DNA of 64,000 nt from Rhodocyclaceae bacterium (GTDB lineage Bacteria > Pseudomonadota > Gammaproteobacteria > Burkholderiales > Rhodocyclaceae): the NCBI GenBank assembly GCA_016718525.1, contig JADKDD010000001.1, positions 496,001 to 560,000 of the forward strand, in the 5' to 3' direction. Positions 17,022-25,299 of this stretch are shown one piece after another; the first letter of the stretch is position 1; each line of letters begins with the position of its first letter. The notes beneath the pieces were generated by a model. The model was not told the DNA's origin, ran no database searches, and saw only the letters and a list, made by a program, of their open reading frames with translations. The position numbers and the translations under genes are program-made.

Positions 17022-17966
17022 CTAACGTCGGCGAAGCAACTGCTGGGGCGTCAGCCCATGCAACGCCTTGAATGAGCGGCTGAAATGAGAAAGATTGCGA
17101 AATCCGAAAGCAAACGCTGCGTCAGTCACACGCTCGAACCGGCGCTGCTCTATGGCGGCACGACTGGCATTCAGACGCTCTTGCATCAACCAGCGCATCG
17201 GCGTCGTGCCCTCTTCGGCAAACAGACGAAGCAAGGTCCGGTCGGATAAACCGACCGCAGTCGCAATCGAATCTATGTCCAGTTCGGGGTCATCCAGATT
17301 TGCACGTAAATAAGCCTGAACTTGTTGCAGCTTTTGCCTTAATGGCCGTTCGTGCGCACTTTCGCCTCTGAGTGCCAGATCAAAAATGCCGGTCCACATA
17401 TCCAAAGCCATGCATGCCAACCTGGCCGTCGAAGCGTCGGCAGGCATAGGCTCGTCGTTTTTAAGGCCGTCCAGCAGCGACACGAACAACCTGGACAAAG
17501 GCATGCCAGCGGTAATTTTCCTGGCCACCACGGCGTCAATCCACGGCAGCCTGCTTGTCAACAACGACCTCTCGGCAATTATCAACGACGTCGCGGAAAC
17601 CCCGCAGAACTCCAGCCGAAATGGCTTGGTTTGATCCATCAACATAATCTCGCCCGGCCCCAGCGTGACGGCTCGACCTTGCTGCTCGAACATGGTTGCC
17701 CCTTCGCGGCCGATCCATAGAAAAAATTCTTCGTGGCCATCCTTGCGAATGTGTGCAGGCTCTCGTTGAAGACTCAACTTTTTGCCGCCGCCGATACGGG
17801 AGCTGATGTCGCTAAAGACCAGAGAGTCGAAAGGCTGGGCGTCAACCGTCGCGGTAAAGCAGTCGTCAGGAATCGCACGGCACTCGGTATGCGAGAAATT
17901 GCGGCATGTAACTTCATGCCAATGATCGAAGCGATCTTCAGGACCTACATAAGAAAAGGGAATCAT
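17022..17966 (-). CDS. AraC-family transcriptional regulator
   Basis: The start at 17966 is chosen for its AGGAGG site six bases upstream; an open extension to 18056 lacks one. 314 aa. The N-terminal half is a cupin-like ligand domain (EEFFLWIGREGATMFEQQGR, then LGPGEIMLMDQ). The C-terminal ~100 residues carry two helix-turn-helix motifs (IDSIATAVGLSDRTLLRLFA and VTDAAFAFGFRNLSHFSRSF). It is divergent from the isochorismatase-like gene across a 109-bp gap, so it likely controls that gene. It is intact and ends naturally 12 bp or so from the IS-flank junction. Confidence 0.88.
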   Translation of the reverse strand: MIPFSYVGPEDRFDHWHEVTCRNFSHTECRAIPDDCFTATVDAQPFDSLVFSDISSRIGGGKKLSLQREPAHIRKDGHEEFFLWIGREGATMFEQQGRAVTLGPGEIMLMDQTKPFRLEFCGVSATSLIIAERSLLTSRLPWIDAVVARKITAGMPLSRLFVSLLDGLKNDEPMPADASTARLACMALDMWTGIFDLALRGESAHERPLRQKLQQVQAYLRANLDDPELDIDSIATAVGLSDRTLLRLFAEEGTTPMRWLMQERLNASRAAIEQRRFERVTDAAFAFGFRNLSHFSRSFKALHGLTPQQLLRRR

Positions 17967-18075
17967 GATGTCCCTCCTGGCCGTTCCAGGAAAACAAATG
18001 GCGTCTACGGGCAAGCAATGTGCCGCCGCTCGCGCCACAATGAACAACAACACCAAACCTTAAAAGGAGACTAGC

Positions 18076-18723
18076 ATGCCCTATCGCTGCGACGCAATCG
18101 ACCCAAAAACCACCGCTGTCATCGTCGTTGACATGCAAAACGACTTTGTCGCGCCCGGCGCTCCACTACTTTCACAAATGGCGCAAGACCTGGTGCCGCG
18201 CCTTGCCGAAACCCTGGATACCTGCCGCGAGCGCGGCATGCGTGTGGTCTTTACCTCGCACGCCCATAGAAGCGACGGTTCAGACATGGGCCTGTACGAT
18301 GATTTGTATCCCCCCATCGCCGAACGAAAAGCCCTGATCGACGGCACACAGGGCGTAGCCATTTACCCTCCTTTGGCCCCTAAAGACGGCGAACATGTCA
18401 TCAAGAAACCGCGCTATAGCGCATTCTTCGGTACGACGCTAGACATAATGCTGCGCGAATGGGGTATCAAAACCGTCATTGTTGCCGGCACCACAACCGA
18501 AAACTGCTGCCACGCAACGGCACGCGATGCGATGTTCCACAACTATCGTGTGGTGTTTCTTTCCGATGGCACAGGCACCTTCGATTACCCCGACATGGGG
18601 TTCGGCGCCATGCCCGCCCAAGAAGTGCATCAGGCCACTTTGCGCATCCTGGCGTTCTCAACCGCGCATGTCATGAGTTGCGATGAAATGCTCGAACGCT
18701 CCAATACCGCAGTCCCTGCTTAA
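18076..18723 (+). CDS. isochorismatase-family cysteine hydrolase
   Basis: 215 aa with a good ribosome site (AAAGGAGACTAGC). The catalytic triad is visible: Asp19 in VIVVDMQNDF, Lys111 in IKKPRYSAFFGT and Cys144 in GTTTENCCHATARDA, followed by the usual cis-peptide region. The family hydrolyses amide bonds in small molecules (N-carbamoylsarcosine, biuret, ureidoacrylate, nicotinamide); TTENCCHAT fits the carbamoyl-amidase branch better than true isochorismatase. Substrate unknown. It is probably regulated by the divergent AraC protein. A biotinyl-domain stub on the other strand follows. Confidence 0.88.
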   Translation: MPYRCDAIDPKTTAVIVVDMQNDFVAPGAPLLSQMAQDLVPRLAETLDTCRERGMRVVFTSHAHRSDGSDMGLYDDLYPPIAERKALIDGTQGVAIYPPLAPKDGEHVIKKPRYSAFFGTTLDIMLREWGIKTVIVAGTTTENCCHATARDAMFHNYRVVFLSDGTGTFDYPDMGFGAMPAQEVHQATLRILAFSTAHVMSCDEMLERSNTAVPA

Positions 18724-18801
18724 AGCCACGCTCTACTGTGCACAGCCCTGCCGGTTAAGGGCGGTGCACAGGCAGCGCATGTCGAGCCCAACAGAGGAGC
18801 A

Positions 18802-18870
18802 TCAGGAAAATTCCATAATGACGTCGCCGCTTGCGAGCTTGTCGCCTGGCTTGACTTCAATTCGGGTTAT
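18802..18870 (-). pseudogene. biotin/lipoyl carrier domain, C-terminal stub
   Basis: Read on the minus strand, the last ~22 codons are ITRIEVKPGDKLASGDVIME-FS and a stop. This matches the final strands of a biotinyl/lipoyl domain (V-x-x-GDxVxxGDxLxxIE pattern), as at the end of acyl-CoA carboxylase biotin-carrier subunits. The rest of the gene was removed where IS copy 3 begins (18871). Too short for a finer assignment. Confidence 0.55.
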
Positions 18871-20623
18871 AAGGATAGGAAATCCAATGTGCTTTCGCGA
18901 AGTATGGCTGACGCCGAGTGCAGCCGTCAATCGCCGAGTTTGGGCCGGCATGGCGCATCGTCCGGGGCGACGGGCCCCGCCGAATAGCATCGCAAGTACT
19001 GCCTGATGACTGGAGAGTGGCCGCCGGCGGCCACTCTCCATGCATCAGGCACGAGCTGTCCCCCCGCACCTACCAGGCGATGCGCTGATCGAACTCGATC
19101 TCCGGTGCGGGCTGGGCTGACGAATCCCACTGAGGATCGTTGCGCGCTTCCGCCGCCGCTGCTGCTTCCCACAGCGGAGGCCCGCGCGCCGGGGCGATGC
19201 GTGGTGGCTGGGTGGATTCGCCGATGTGGTCGAGGATCTTCTTCACGGTGCCGGCATCGTTGATGAAGGCGATGATCCGCATCTGACTGTGGCAGATCGG
19301 GCAACTCAGCGGCAGGGCTTCATAGATGCGCGCCAGCAGCATCGCCCACAGATACCGGGCCACGGTGCGATGGCGGGACTCTTCGCGGGTCGCCGCAGAA
19401 GTCGGCGCTGGTGAGACGGCGGCAGGAGCGAGCGCCGTCACCACAGCGCGTAGCGGTGAATTGGGCGCGAGCACGCCGTAATAGCGATGACGATGCGCCC
19501 TTGGTGGCGGCACCAGCGCGGCGATCTTCGTGATCAGTTCGAGTGGTGTCAGCACCAGCGCCGCCGGGCGAGTGCCGGGCGCTGTTCCACGCACCGGCTT
19601 GGGATTGCGGTAGACCAGATGCTCGGCATCGCGCTGGTGCAGATGCTCCAGCGCGAAAGGCGGACGGGCACAGTAGCGCAGCAGACGTTCGAGTCCGACC
19701 CGATCGGCACCCTCGATGCGCACCGAGCCATCCACCGAGAAGCCGCCGTCGTGCGCCCAGGCGCGCATCTCGGCGGCGTCATCCTTGTCGATCAGGTCGC
19801 GCCTGACGAAGGTGGAGAGGACGCGGGTCCGCACGCGTGCCTGCACGTCGGCGAACGCCGCCGCGTCAAGTTCGAGGGCGGCATGGAAGCTGACGCTCGG
19901 TGCCTCTTTCGGGGCATTGTCTGTATCGGCGGTTGACTCGAAGACGCCGTCGATGACGCAGCAGTGGAAGTGAACGTGCTCGTTCAGGCTGGAGCCGAAC
20001 CGGTGGATGAAGGCGACCGCCCCGATCCGGGCATCGGCGGGGCTGCTGGGGCTATGCTCGCGCAGGCAGCGTTCCACCACGGACAGAAAAATGCGCAGCA
20101 CCGTGCCTTGCAGGGCCGCGTCCGCTTGCAGGAAGTAACGCAGCCGCTTGGGCACGGCGAGCACCCATTGCCGCACCGGTAGCGGCGGGAAAACGTGATC
20201 GACCAGGTGCGCCGCTGTTTCGGCCATGCGCCGCGTGTTGCACGAGGGGCACACACCGCGACACTTGCAGGAGTACGCGATCAGGAAATCGTGCTGGCAC
20301 TCGTCGCAGTAGGCGCGGGCGAAGCCGTGAGCAAGGATGCCGCATTCGAGATAGCGGCGGAAGGTTCGCTCGACATGGGCCGGCGGTGCTTCACCGTCCT
20401 CGCCGCTGGCGAGTTCCAGCCAGGTTTCGAGGTGGGTCTGGACGATGCGATACCACAGCGTCCGCTCAGGACGGCGGCGCTGGTAGCGCTTGGGTGTGGG
20501 CGCGGCGCATTGAGCGGCGGCTGCCATTGAGGTGGCCCATCCTGGTCGGGTGACCGGGACAGGATACTGTATATATCATCAGCACTCGGACGCAGGAGCA
20601 CAGCCGCATCGGTTGGTTCAGCA
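18871..20623 (-). mobile_element. IS91-family insertion sequence, copy 3 (diverged)
   Basis: 1753 bp with the same ends as the other copies (AAGGATAGGAAATCCAATG and GGTTGGTTCAGCA), but with scattered substitutions throughout. The outer inverted repeat of the left end is degraded and the palindrome imperfect (TGATGACTGG in the left arm). Its right flank is unrelated to acsA, so it arrived independently of copies 1 and 2. Confidence 0.9.
19070..20527 (-). CDS. IS91-family transposase, copy 3
   Basis: 485 aa, one residue shorter than copy 2, with all finger cysteines and the HVHFH HUH motif preserved. Differences cluster in the C-terminal fifth (LSCPICHSQMRIIAFINDAG versus LQCPICHASMRIIAFVNDLT). 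The reading frame is open throughout, so the protein may be active. The altered origin palindrome might reduce transposition of this copy. Confidence 0.92.
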   Translation of the reverse strand: MAAAAQCAAPTPKRYQRRRPERTLWYRIVQTHLETWLELASGEDGEAPPAHVERTFRRYLECGILAHGFARAYCDECQHDFLIAYSCKCRGVCPSCNTRRMAETAAHLVDHVFPPLPVRQWVLAVPKRLRYFLQADAALQGTVLRIFLSVVERCLREHSPSSPADARIGAVAFIHRFGSSLNEHVHFHCCVIDGVFESTADTDNAPKEAPSVSFHAALELDAAAFADVQARVRTRVLSTFVRRDLIDKDDAAEMRAWAHDGGFSVDGSVRIEGADRVGLERLLRYCARPPFALEHLHQRDAEHLVYRNPKPVRGTAPGTRPAALVLTPLELITKIAALVPPPRAHRHRYYGVLAPNSPLRAVVTALAPAAVSPAPTSAATREESRHRTVARYLWAMLLARIYEALPLSCPICHSQMRIIAFINDAGTVKKILDHIGESTQPPRIAPARGPPLWEAAAAAEARNDPQWDSSAQPAPEIEFDQRIAW

Positions 20624-20915
20624 TGGCGCGCTGGTGACGCTGTACAGCCGAAGTTCAGGTGGGCGAAGTTGGTGGCTCCGATCAGTGGCTGCGTTTGAAT
20701 GGCCGGTCTGGAGAACGGCCCAGGTTGAACGGCCGGTTTGGAGAAAAATTCCCAGTGACCGCTGATGGCCGGCTGCACTCAGTGACCACGGGCCGGTTCG
20801 GAGGATCCAAACTACTGCACCAGGTCACCAATATCCACTCCTTCGACACCCTCCACCATCGCCAACAACACCCCGCGAGAGCCTCGGCACCATCCTGCAG
20901 TAAACCGACATCTCA
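20624..20915. other. gene-free stretch with short imperfect repeats
   Basis: No gene seen. TTGAATGGCCGGTCTGGAGA (about 20694) recurs as TTGAACGGCCGGTTTGGAGA (about 20728), and a weaker GGGCCGGTTCGGAGGA lies at about 20789. These look like remains of another mobile element next to IS copy 3. Confidence 0.4.
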
Positions 20916-21374
20916 TCATTTTCGGAGGTATCCCCTTTCTCGCTGCAACTTCGCAACAAGAGTTTCTAGCTCAGCTACTCGTTTCACTTCTCGAACGCGA
21001 GAAACGATCTCATCCAGGACGGCAGAGCGCTTGTGGTCTGGGATGCCGTGTAGAAGCTCTTCGATTGCCATTAGTCCGTGAACGAGATCTGCGACACCTT
21101 CCGTATTGGCCGCGCTCCCCAATCTCTTGGCCAGTGCGCGCATGTCACCTTCACCGGTAAGCAACCAGTGAAGATCAACCCCCGTGCTAGCAATAGCCAG
21201 TAAAGATTCGCTGCTCGGCACGCTATTGCGGTTCTCGTATTTCCGAATGGCGCTCAAATGAACCCCGGTCGCTTCAGCGAACTCCTTCTGGGTCAATTCG
21301 AGCGCTGTTTTCCGCCAGAGTCGAAGCCGTTCTGCGATGTCGTTCTCAGGTGTCGAATCCAAAAGCATCCTCAT
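20916..21374 (-). CDS. XRE-family helix-turn-helix regulator
   Basis: 152 aa. The N-terminal helix-turn-helix spans residues ~15–70 (LTQKEFAEATGVHLSAIRKY, then ENRNSVPSSESLLAIASTGV). DLHWLLTGEGDM follows, a phrase common in phage-repressor-like XRE proteins. The C-terminal third is a predicted coiled coil (EIVSRVREVKRVAELETLVA), probably for dimerisation. It is on the same strand as, and 85 bp beyond, the AbiE pair, so it could be co-transcribed or a remnant prophage/island regulator. Confidence 0.82.
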   Translation of the reverse strand: MRMLLDSTPENDIAERLRLWRKTALELTQKEFAEATGVHLSAIRKYENRNSVPSSESLLAIASTGVDLHWLLTGEGDMRALAKRLGSAANTEGVADLVHGLMAIEELLHGIPDHKRSAVLDEIVSRVREVKRVAELETLVAKLQRERGYLRK

Positions 21375-21459
21375 TCAGGTCGGGTTTCGTGCCCGCGATT
21401 TGAGCGGGACGTAACAACAAATAGGCCATGGTGCTTCTCTTTGGTACGTAGGTAACCGA

Positions 21460-22302
21460 TTAGCCATCGGCCTTCGGCAAGTCGGCGGCGCGAACAGCAC
21501 GCAGCACTTCCCGGAAGACGTCATCGAATGGTGGCAGATGGTTCATCTGGTGCGCGAGACGGGCGGTCCAGAGCCGCCGTAGACGATCTTCCTTGGTGGC
21601 GATTGCCTGCTCCATGCCTGCAATGATGCGTTGCCGCAATGCCAACTTGGCATCGAGTTCGGCACGTACCTCCGCAACACGCATGTTGGTGGAGCCGAAC
21701 AGATACCAGAGGTCATACAAGTCACGTGGCTCGTTGCGCGCTCGATCGCTCAAGGCCAGCAGCTTTTCAACCGCGATCTCCTCGATAGCGTAGACCTTCA
21801 CGGTCGGCCCTTCGGGCAAGTCATCAAAGCTGTCGTAGGTGCGCTGAATCGGGCGATCTTGCAGAGGGAAGCACAGGACTTCGTTGATCGTGATGTCAAC
21901 CTTCACATCGTTCGCGGCAGGCAGTGGCCCCTGATAGCGCAGGTAGAAGGTATGGCTGTTCTGGTGGCCGTGGCGGTCTTCGCGGTCAAAAGCGATCCGC
22001 AGGCCCGAGTCGGCTGCGACGGTAGCGAAGATTTCGCTCAGCCCCGCCAGGATCTTTTCGAGGGTGATCGGACGGGTCAAGGTGAAATCCAGGTCTTCCG
22101 AAAACCGATAGTCCTCGAACCAGCAGCGTCGCAGGGCCGTGCCACCTTTGAAGGCCAGCACCTCGCGTAACGGATGTCCAGCCAAACCGGTCAGGAACCA
22201 GGCCAACACGTAATCGCGTTCGATGACTGCCTCGGGGATGCGCCGCCCGCCAGCGGTCATCAGCGTGTTCGAGATCATGGAAATATTGCGTTGGGGAATC
22301 AT
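21460..22302 (-). CDS. AbiEii-type nucleotidyltransferase toxin
   Basis: The start at 22302 overlaps the upstream stop by one base (TGATG), indicating translational coupling; a longer reading to 22359 would run into the antitoxin. The product shows the DNA-polymerase-beta-like motifs of the family: LAFKGGTALRRCWFEDYRFS then EDLDFTL near the N-terminus, and later KLLALSDRARNEPRDLYDLW. AbiEii proteins are nucleotidyltransferase toxins of type IV toxin–antitoxin systems that can abort phage infection. About 280 aa, normal length. Partner: the AbiEi gene immediately upstream. Confidence 0.87.
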   Translation of the reverse strand: MIPQRNISMISNTLMTAGGRRIPEAVIERDYVLAWFLTGLAGHPLREVLAFKGGTALRRCWFEDYRFSEDLDFTLTRPITLEKILAGLSEIFATVAADSGLRIAFDREDRHGHQNSHTFYLRYQGPLPAANDVKVDITINEVLCFPLQDRPIQRTYDSFDDLPEGPTVKVYAIEEIAVEKLLALSDRARNEPRDLYDLWYLFGSTNMRVAEVRAELDAKLALRQRIIAGMEQAIATKEDRLRRLWTARLAHQMNHLPPFDDVFREVLRAVRAADLPKADG

Positions 22303-23138
22303 CAGCCAAGCCTCACGGCATCGAGTTCTTCGGGAGTCACGTTGAGCTGGAGCCGCCAACGTGAGAGGAATGCCCCCTCGGCAGGGAGCAGTGGATCAAG
22401 GCGTTGGTAAGTTGCCGTCAGCATGCTGCGCAGCGGTTCCAGCATCGAAGCATCTGCCAGCCCATAGTGTTCCAGCAGGTAGCCGAGGCGGCGCACGACG
22501 GCGCCGACGCCGAGGCGTCGTGCGTAGTCCACCAGCCGTTCGACTTTCAATGTGTCCCGCTTCATCCACAAGCCCTTGGCGACTTCCGTGATACCACCGG
22601 CAAATGCCGGGTGCCGGAGACCATCGATGATGGTGCGTTCCATGTCGCTGATCATCACGAAGCGCTCCTTGTCAATCCAGTGCTTCATGGCGCCGAATTC
22701 TTGCTCTGCCTTAATGTGTACAAACCGAAAGTCATAGCCGCCCACCGTCTGCGGACGTACGCGCCGCGTGCATGACACATACACGGTGAAGTTCGGCTGC
22801 GTTACCATGCGGTGCAGTTCAAGTGCTGTGCCGTGCGACAGGAAGTAGGGCGCCGCACCCGCGAGCTCTCGGGCGATCAGGTACGGGCTGTCGATATGCT
22901 CGGTGGCCCAGCCGAGTTCGAAGGGCACGAGGTTGTACAGGCCAGGCTTCAGTCGCGTCACCAAGCCTCGCTGCTGGGCCTTGTGCACGAGATTGCGGGC
23001 CGCTGCGGCCGACAGGCCGGTGATCGATCTCACATCCGCCAAGGTGAACGTAGACCGGCGCAGCTCATTCAGCTCAGTGAAAAGCTGCGCTGCCCGTGGG
23101 CCTAGTGTCTTCGTTTGCAAATGATATTTCGCGCTCAA
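22302..23138 (-). CDS. AbiEi-type antitoxin/transcriptional repressor
   Basis: 278 aa. The N-terminal winged helix (FTLADVRSITGLSAAAARNL, then VHKAQQRGLVTRLKPGLYNL) is the AbiEi DNA-binding domain. The C-terminal part (GTALELHRMV, RFVHIKAEQEFG, then ISDMERTIIDGLRHP) is the antitoxin domain. AbiEi represses its own promoter at inverted repeats and counteracts AbiEii without direct binding. The operon runs AbiEi then AbiEii. Two inverted repeats lie just upstream (23161–23224). Confidence 0.87.
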   Translation of the reverse strand: MSAKYHLQTKTLGPRAAQLFTELNELRRSTFTLADVRSITGLSAAAARNLVHKAQQRGLVTRLKPGLYNLVPFELGWATEHIDSPYLIARELAGAAPYFLSHGTALELHRMVTQPNFTVYVSCTRRVRPQTVGGYDFRFVHIKAEQEFGAMKHWIDKERFVMISDMERTIIDGLRHPAFAGGITEVAKGLWMKRDTLKVERLVDYARRLGVGAVVRRLGYLLEHYGLADASMLEPLRSMLTATYQRLDPLLPAEGAFLSRWRLQLNVTPEELDAVRLG

Positions 23139-23160
23139 TTAGCGTCCCTAAAAGAAACGT

Positions 23161-23224
23161 ACTGCGCAGTAAATATAACACTAACGATACTTAGCGGCAA
23201 GTTTGTCTCTCATTGGGAGACAAA
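23161..23224. promoter_or_regulatory. two palindromes upstream of the AbiE operon
   Basis: ACTGCGCAGT (23161–23170) is a perfect 10-bp palindrome. TTTGTCTC (23202–23209) pairs with GAGACAAA (23217–23224) across seven bases. Both lie 20–90 bp before the AbiEi start in AT-rich DNA, where a promoter is expected. AbiEi proteins are known to bind inverted repeats at their own promoter; which of the two is bound cannot be told. Confidence 0.45.
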
Positions 23225-23463
23225 TTAATCGTGAAATATAACTTTACCATTTCCGATCTGGCGGGCTGCGACATAGTGCGGCGGTGTGCCGTCGAGCAGA
23301 TCACGCCAAGCAGGGGACGCTGGTCAGTTTTAAGCGCGCGCCGACAATCCAGGATTGGGCGACATCAGTAGCTCGAAAGTCGGCGCTGGTGAGGCGGCGG
23401 CGACTTGGCAACCGATCCATGTATTGATAGTCAAATTGATAGTCGCGAATGCTATAAAAACAA
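23225..23463. other. gene-free island edge
   Basis: No gene seen. About 25 bases at 23386–23410 (AGTCGGCGCTGGTGAGGCGG then CGG) nearly match an internal piece of the IS91 transposase at about 19396. This may be debris of another IS fragment or chance. The stretch ends at the tRNA-Ser terminator. Confidence 0.3.
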
Positions 23464-23488
23464 AAAAGCCCACATAATCATGGGCTTA
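23464..23488 (-). terminator. terminator of tRNA-Ser
   Basis: On the minus strand AAGCCCATGATTATGTGGGC is followed by a T-run (TTTTTTGTTTT), 12 bases after the tRNA end. Confidence 0.75.
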
Positions 23489-23499
23489 GATGTTGTAAC

Positions 23500-23592
23500 T
23501 GGCGGAGACGCAGGGATTCGAACCCTGGATCCAGGTTTTGACAGAATGCTCCCTTAGCAGGGGAGTGCCTTCGACCACTCGGCCACGTCTCC
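23500..23592 (-). tRNA. tRNA-Ser (GCU anticodon)
   Basis: The minus strand reads GGAGACGTGGCCGAGTGGTC at the 5' end, with an acceptor stem GGAGACG/CGTCTCC, an encoded CCA, a long variable arm as in serine tRNAs, and an anticodon loop CTGCTAA (anticodon GCT in DNA). Its 3' side faces the mobile island, a common integration situation. Confidence 0.95.
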
Positions 23593-23775
23593 GATGCTGG
23601 CAACCGTGTTTTGCTGTCAGCTCAGGGCGCGAATTATATCGGAATTGAAGGCGGCGGAATGGCCCGCAATACGTCAGTTGGTGCTGAAGTGGAGTGCCGA
23701 CTTTGCAAAGTCGGCCCGTTACGCAGGCGCAAAGCAGTGCTTTGCGAAGTCCCTGCTTCACCGCCGTTGATCGGG

Positions 23776-24438
23776 TTATCGCAAACTGATTTGCCGCCAG
23801 TTGTTTCTAATGGCAACGCTGGTCAAGGTTGCGTCAGCATCGACGGCAACCGGGTTGGTGACTTTCTCGAGCAAGGGCAGGTCATTGAGTGAATCGCTAT
23901 AAAACCAGCTGCGATCAAAGTCGCTCCACCACAAGCCCATGGCTTCCATCCACGCTTCAACACGCGTGATTTTGCCTTCCCGGAATGATGGTACACCCTC
24001 GGAGCTTCCGGTGAATCGTCCGTCGTTTTGGGCAGGAATGGTGCCAATCAGATGCGGTATTCCAAATTCGCGGGCGATGGGCCCGGTGACGAAACTGTTG
24101 GTGGCGGTGACGATACACAGGAGATCACCGGCCGTCGCGTGTTGCGCAACAAGATGACGTGCCGCCGACGTGATGATCGGCAGGATGCGTGTGCGCATGA
24201 ACTCGTGGTGCCACGCGTTGAGTTGAGCGCGCGAGTGCAAGGCCAAGGGCGCCAGTTGGAAATCGAGAAAAGCGTAGATGTCCAGCGTCCCGGCTTTGTA
24301 ATCGGCGAAGAAGGCATCATTCTTTGTGCGATGAATTTTTTCATCAACAACGCCTTTACTGATCAGGAACTGAGCCCACTCATAGTCTGAGTCGCCGGCC
24401 AGCAAAGTATTGTCGAGGTCAAACAGGGCTAGATTCAT
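23776..24438 (-). CDS. HAD-superfamily (subfamily IB) phosphatase
   Basis: 220 aa. Catalytic motif I is ALFDLDNTLLAGDSD with nucleophile Asp7 and acid/base Asp9. Motif II is at LLCIVTATNSF and motif III/IV near FYSDSLNDLPLLE. It resembles SerB-like phosphatases that often sit beside hda in betaproteobacteria. Likely a phosphomonoesterase of a small metabolite; substrate unassigned. Its start overlaps the 3' end of hda by 20 bp, so it is co-transcribed downstream of hda. Confidence 0.88.
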   Translation of the reverse strand: MNLALFDLDNTLLAGDSDYEWAQFLISKGVVDEKIHRTKNDAFFADYKAGTLDIYAFLDFQLAPLALHSRAQLNAWHHEFMRTRILPIITSAARHLVAQHATAGDLLCIVTATNSFVTGPIAREFGIPHLIGTIPAQNDGRFTGSSEGVPSFREGKITRVEAWMEAMGLWWSDFDRSWFYSDSLNDLPLLEKVTNPVAVDADATLTSVAIRNNWRQISLR

Positions 24439-25138
24439 CTGGTTTCAGGTCGAGAGTGGATTGCATTAGTTCGCGCAGTAAAGGCAGCGTTAGCGGCCGT
24501 TTCTGCTCCAGGGAAATCCGGTCAAGACCATTGAGCATGGCCATTAACGACGGCAGGTCGCGACGGCCATGACGCAACAAGTAGTGCACGATGCCGTCGT
24601 CCAGCCGCATACCGCGTAGCAGGGCATGCTGGCGCAATGCTGCGCTCTTTTCGTGATCGGATAATGTTTGCACCTCATAAATCAAGCATTGCCCGACACG
24701 TGTCCTGAGATCTTCGCGTAAGGCGAGTTCCAGCGGTGGCAACCGACCAGCCAGCAATACGGCAATGCCGATCAAACGTGCGGCATTAAAAACGCGAAAC
24801 AGCGCAATTTGCGCGTCGGGCCCTAAATCTTCGACGTTATCAATGATGATCAGCCCGCCCGCAACAGCGGGAATATCACCGCCGACGTTGGCGCCGTCCA
24901 GCATCAATACCGGCCGCGTATCGGCAATTTCGAGTGCGGCGGCGGCAAGCAAATGAGATTTTCCGCATCCTTCGCCGCCCCATAAATACAAGGCATCAAA
25001 GCTGCGACCCGCTTTGAGTTCCAGCAGCCTGCCGAGCAATTCTTCATTGCGACCAACAATGAAATTTTCGAATGTCGGCGCTTGCTCCAGCTTCAGGTCG
25101 AGCAATAACTGTTGTTGAGCGCTCATCGGCATTGGCAT
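24419..25138 (-). CDS. hda: DnaA regulatory inactivator Hda
   Basis: 239 aa as listed; MSAQQQLLLD, with its ATG at 25126, is an equally good start. It is an AAA+ protein related to DnaA domain III. A Walker-A-like LWGGEGCGKSHLLAA is at ~52–66 and a Walker-B-like LIIIDNVEDLG at ~96–106, followed by the lid. It lacks the DnaA DNA-binding domain. The N-terminus QQQLLLDLKLEQAPTFENF carries the clamp-binding-like motif by which Hda meets DnaN to trigger DnaA-ATP hydrolysis. It is divergent from purM, a common betaproteobacterial arrangement. Confidence 0.92.
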   Translation of the reverse strand: MPMPMSAQQQLLLDLKLEQAPTFENFIVGRNEELLGRLLELKAGRSFDALYLWGGEGCGKSHLLAAAALEIADTRPVLMLDGANVGGDIPAVAGGLIIIDNVEDLGPDAQIALFRVFNAARLIGIAVLLAGRLPPLELALREDLRTRVGQCLIYEVQTLSDHEKSAALRQHALLRGMRLDDGIVHYLLRHGRRDLPSLMAMLNGLDRISLEQKRPLTLPLLRELMQSTLDLKPDESSPV

Positions 25139-25299
25139 TGCCGGCTAAGAGAATCGAGTAGGGGCATTTCCGGTAAAATCCGTGTCAATTTTTATCGCTT
25201 GATTTCCCGCCAAATTGAAAGATTTCTGGTGGTCGGGCGCGAATTACTTCTGCCACTTTAGCCGCGCCTCGCGGGGAACTCAACTCAAAGAGCCACAAA

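Noticed and set aside
21000..22300. XRE protein as the AbiE antitoxin
   Set aside because: The gene directly upstream of AbiEii has the winged-helix and C-terminal domain of AbiEi and overlaps it; the XRE gene is downstream and separate.
23386..23410. Ninth copy of the dispersed repeat or an IS91 fragment
   Set aside because: It resembles both the transposase piece near 19396 and, less well, the repeat. It is too short to assign.
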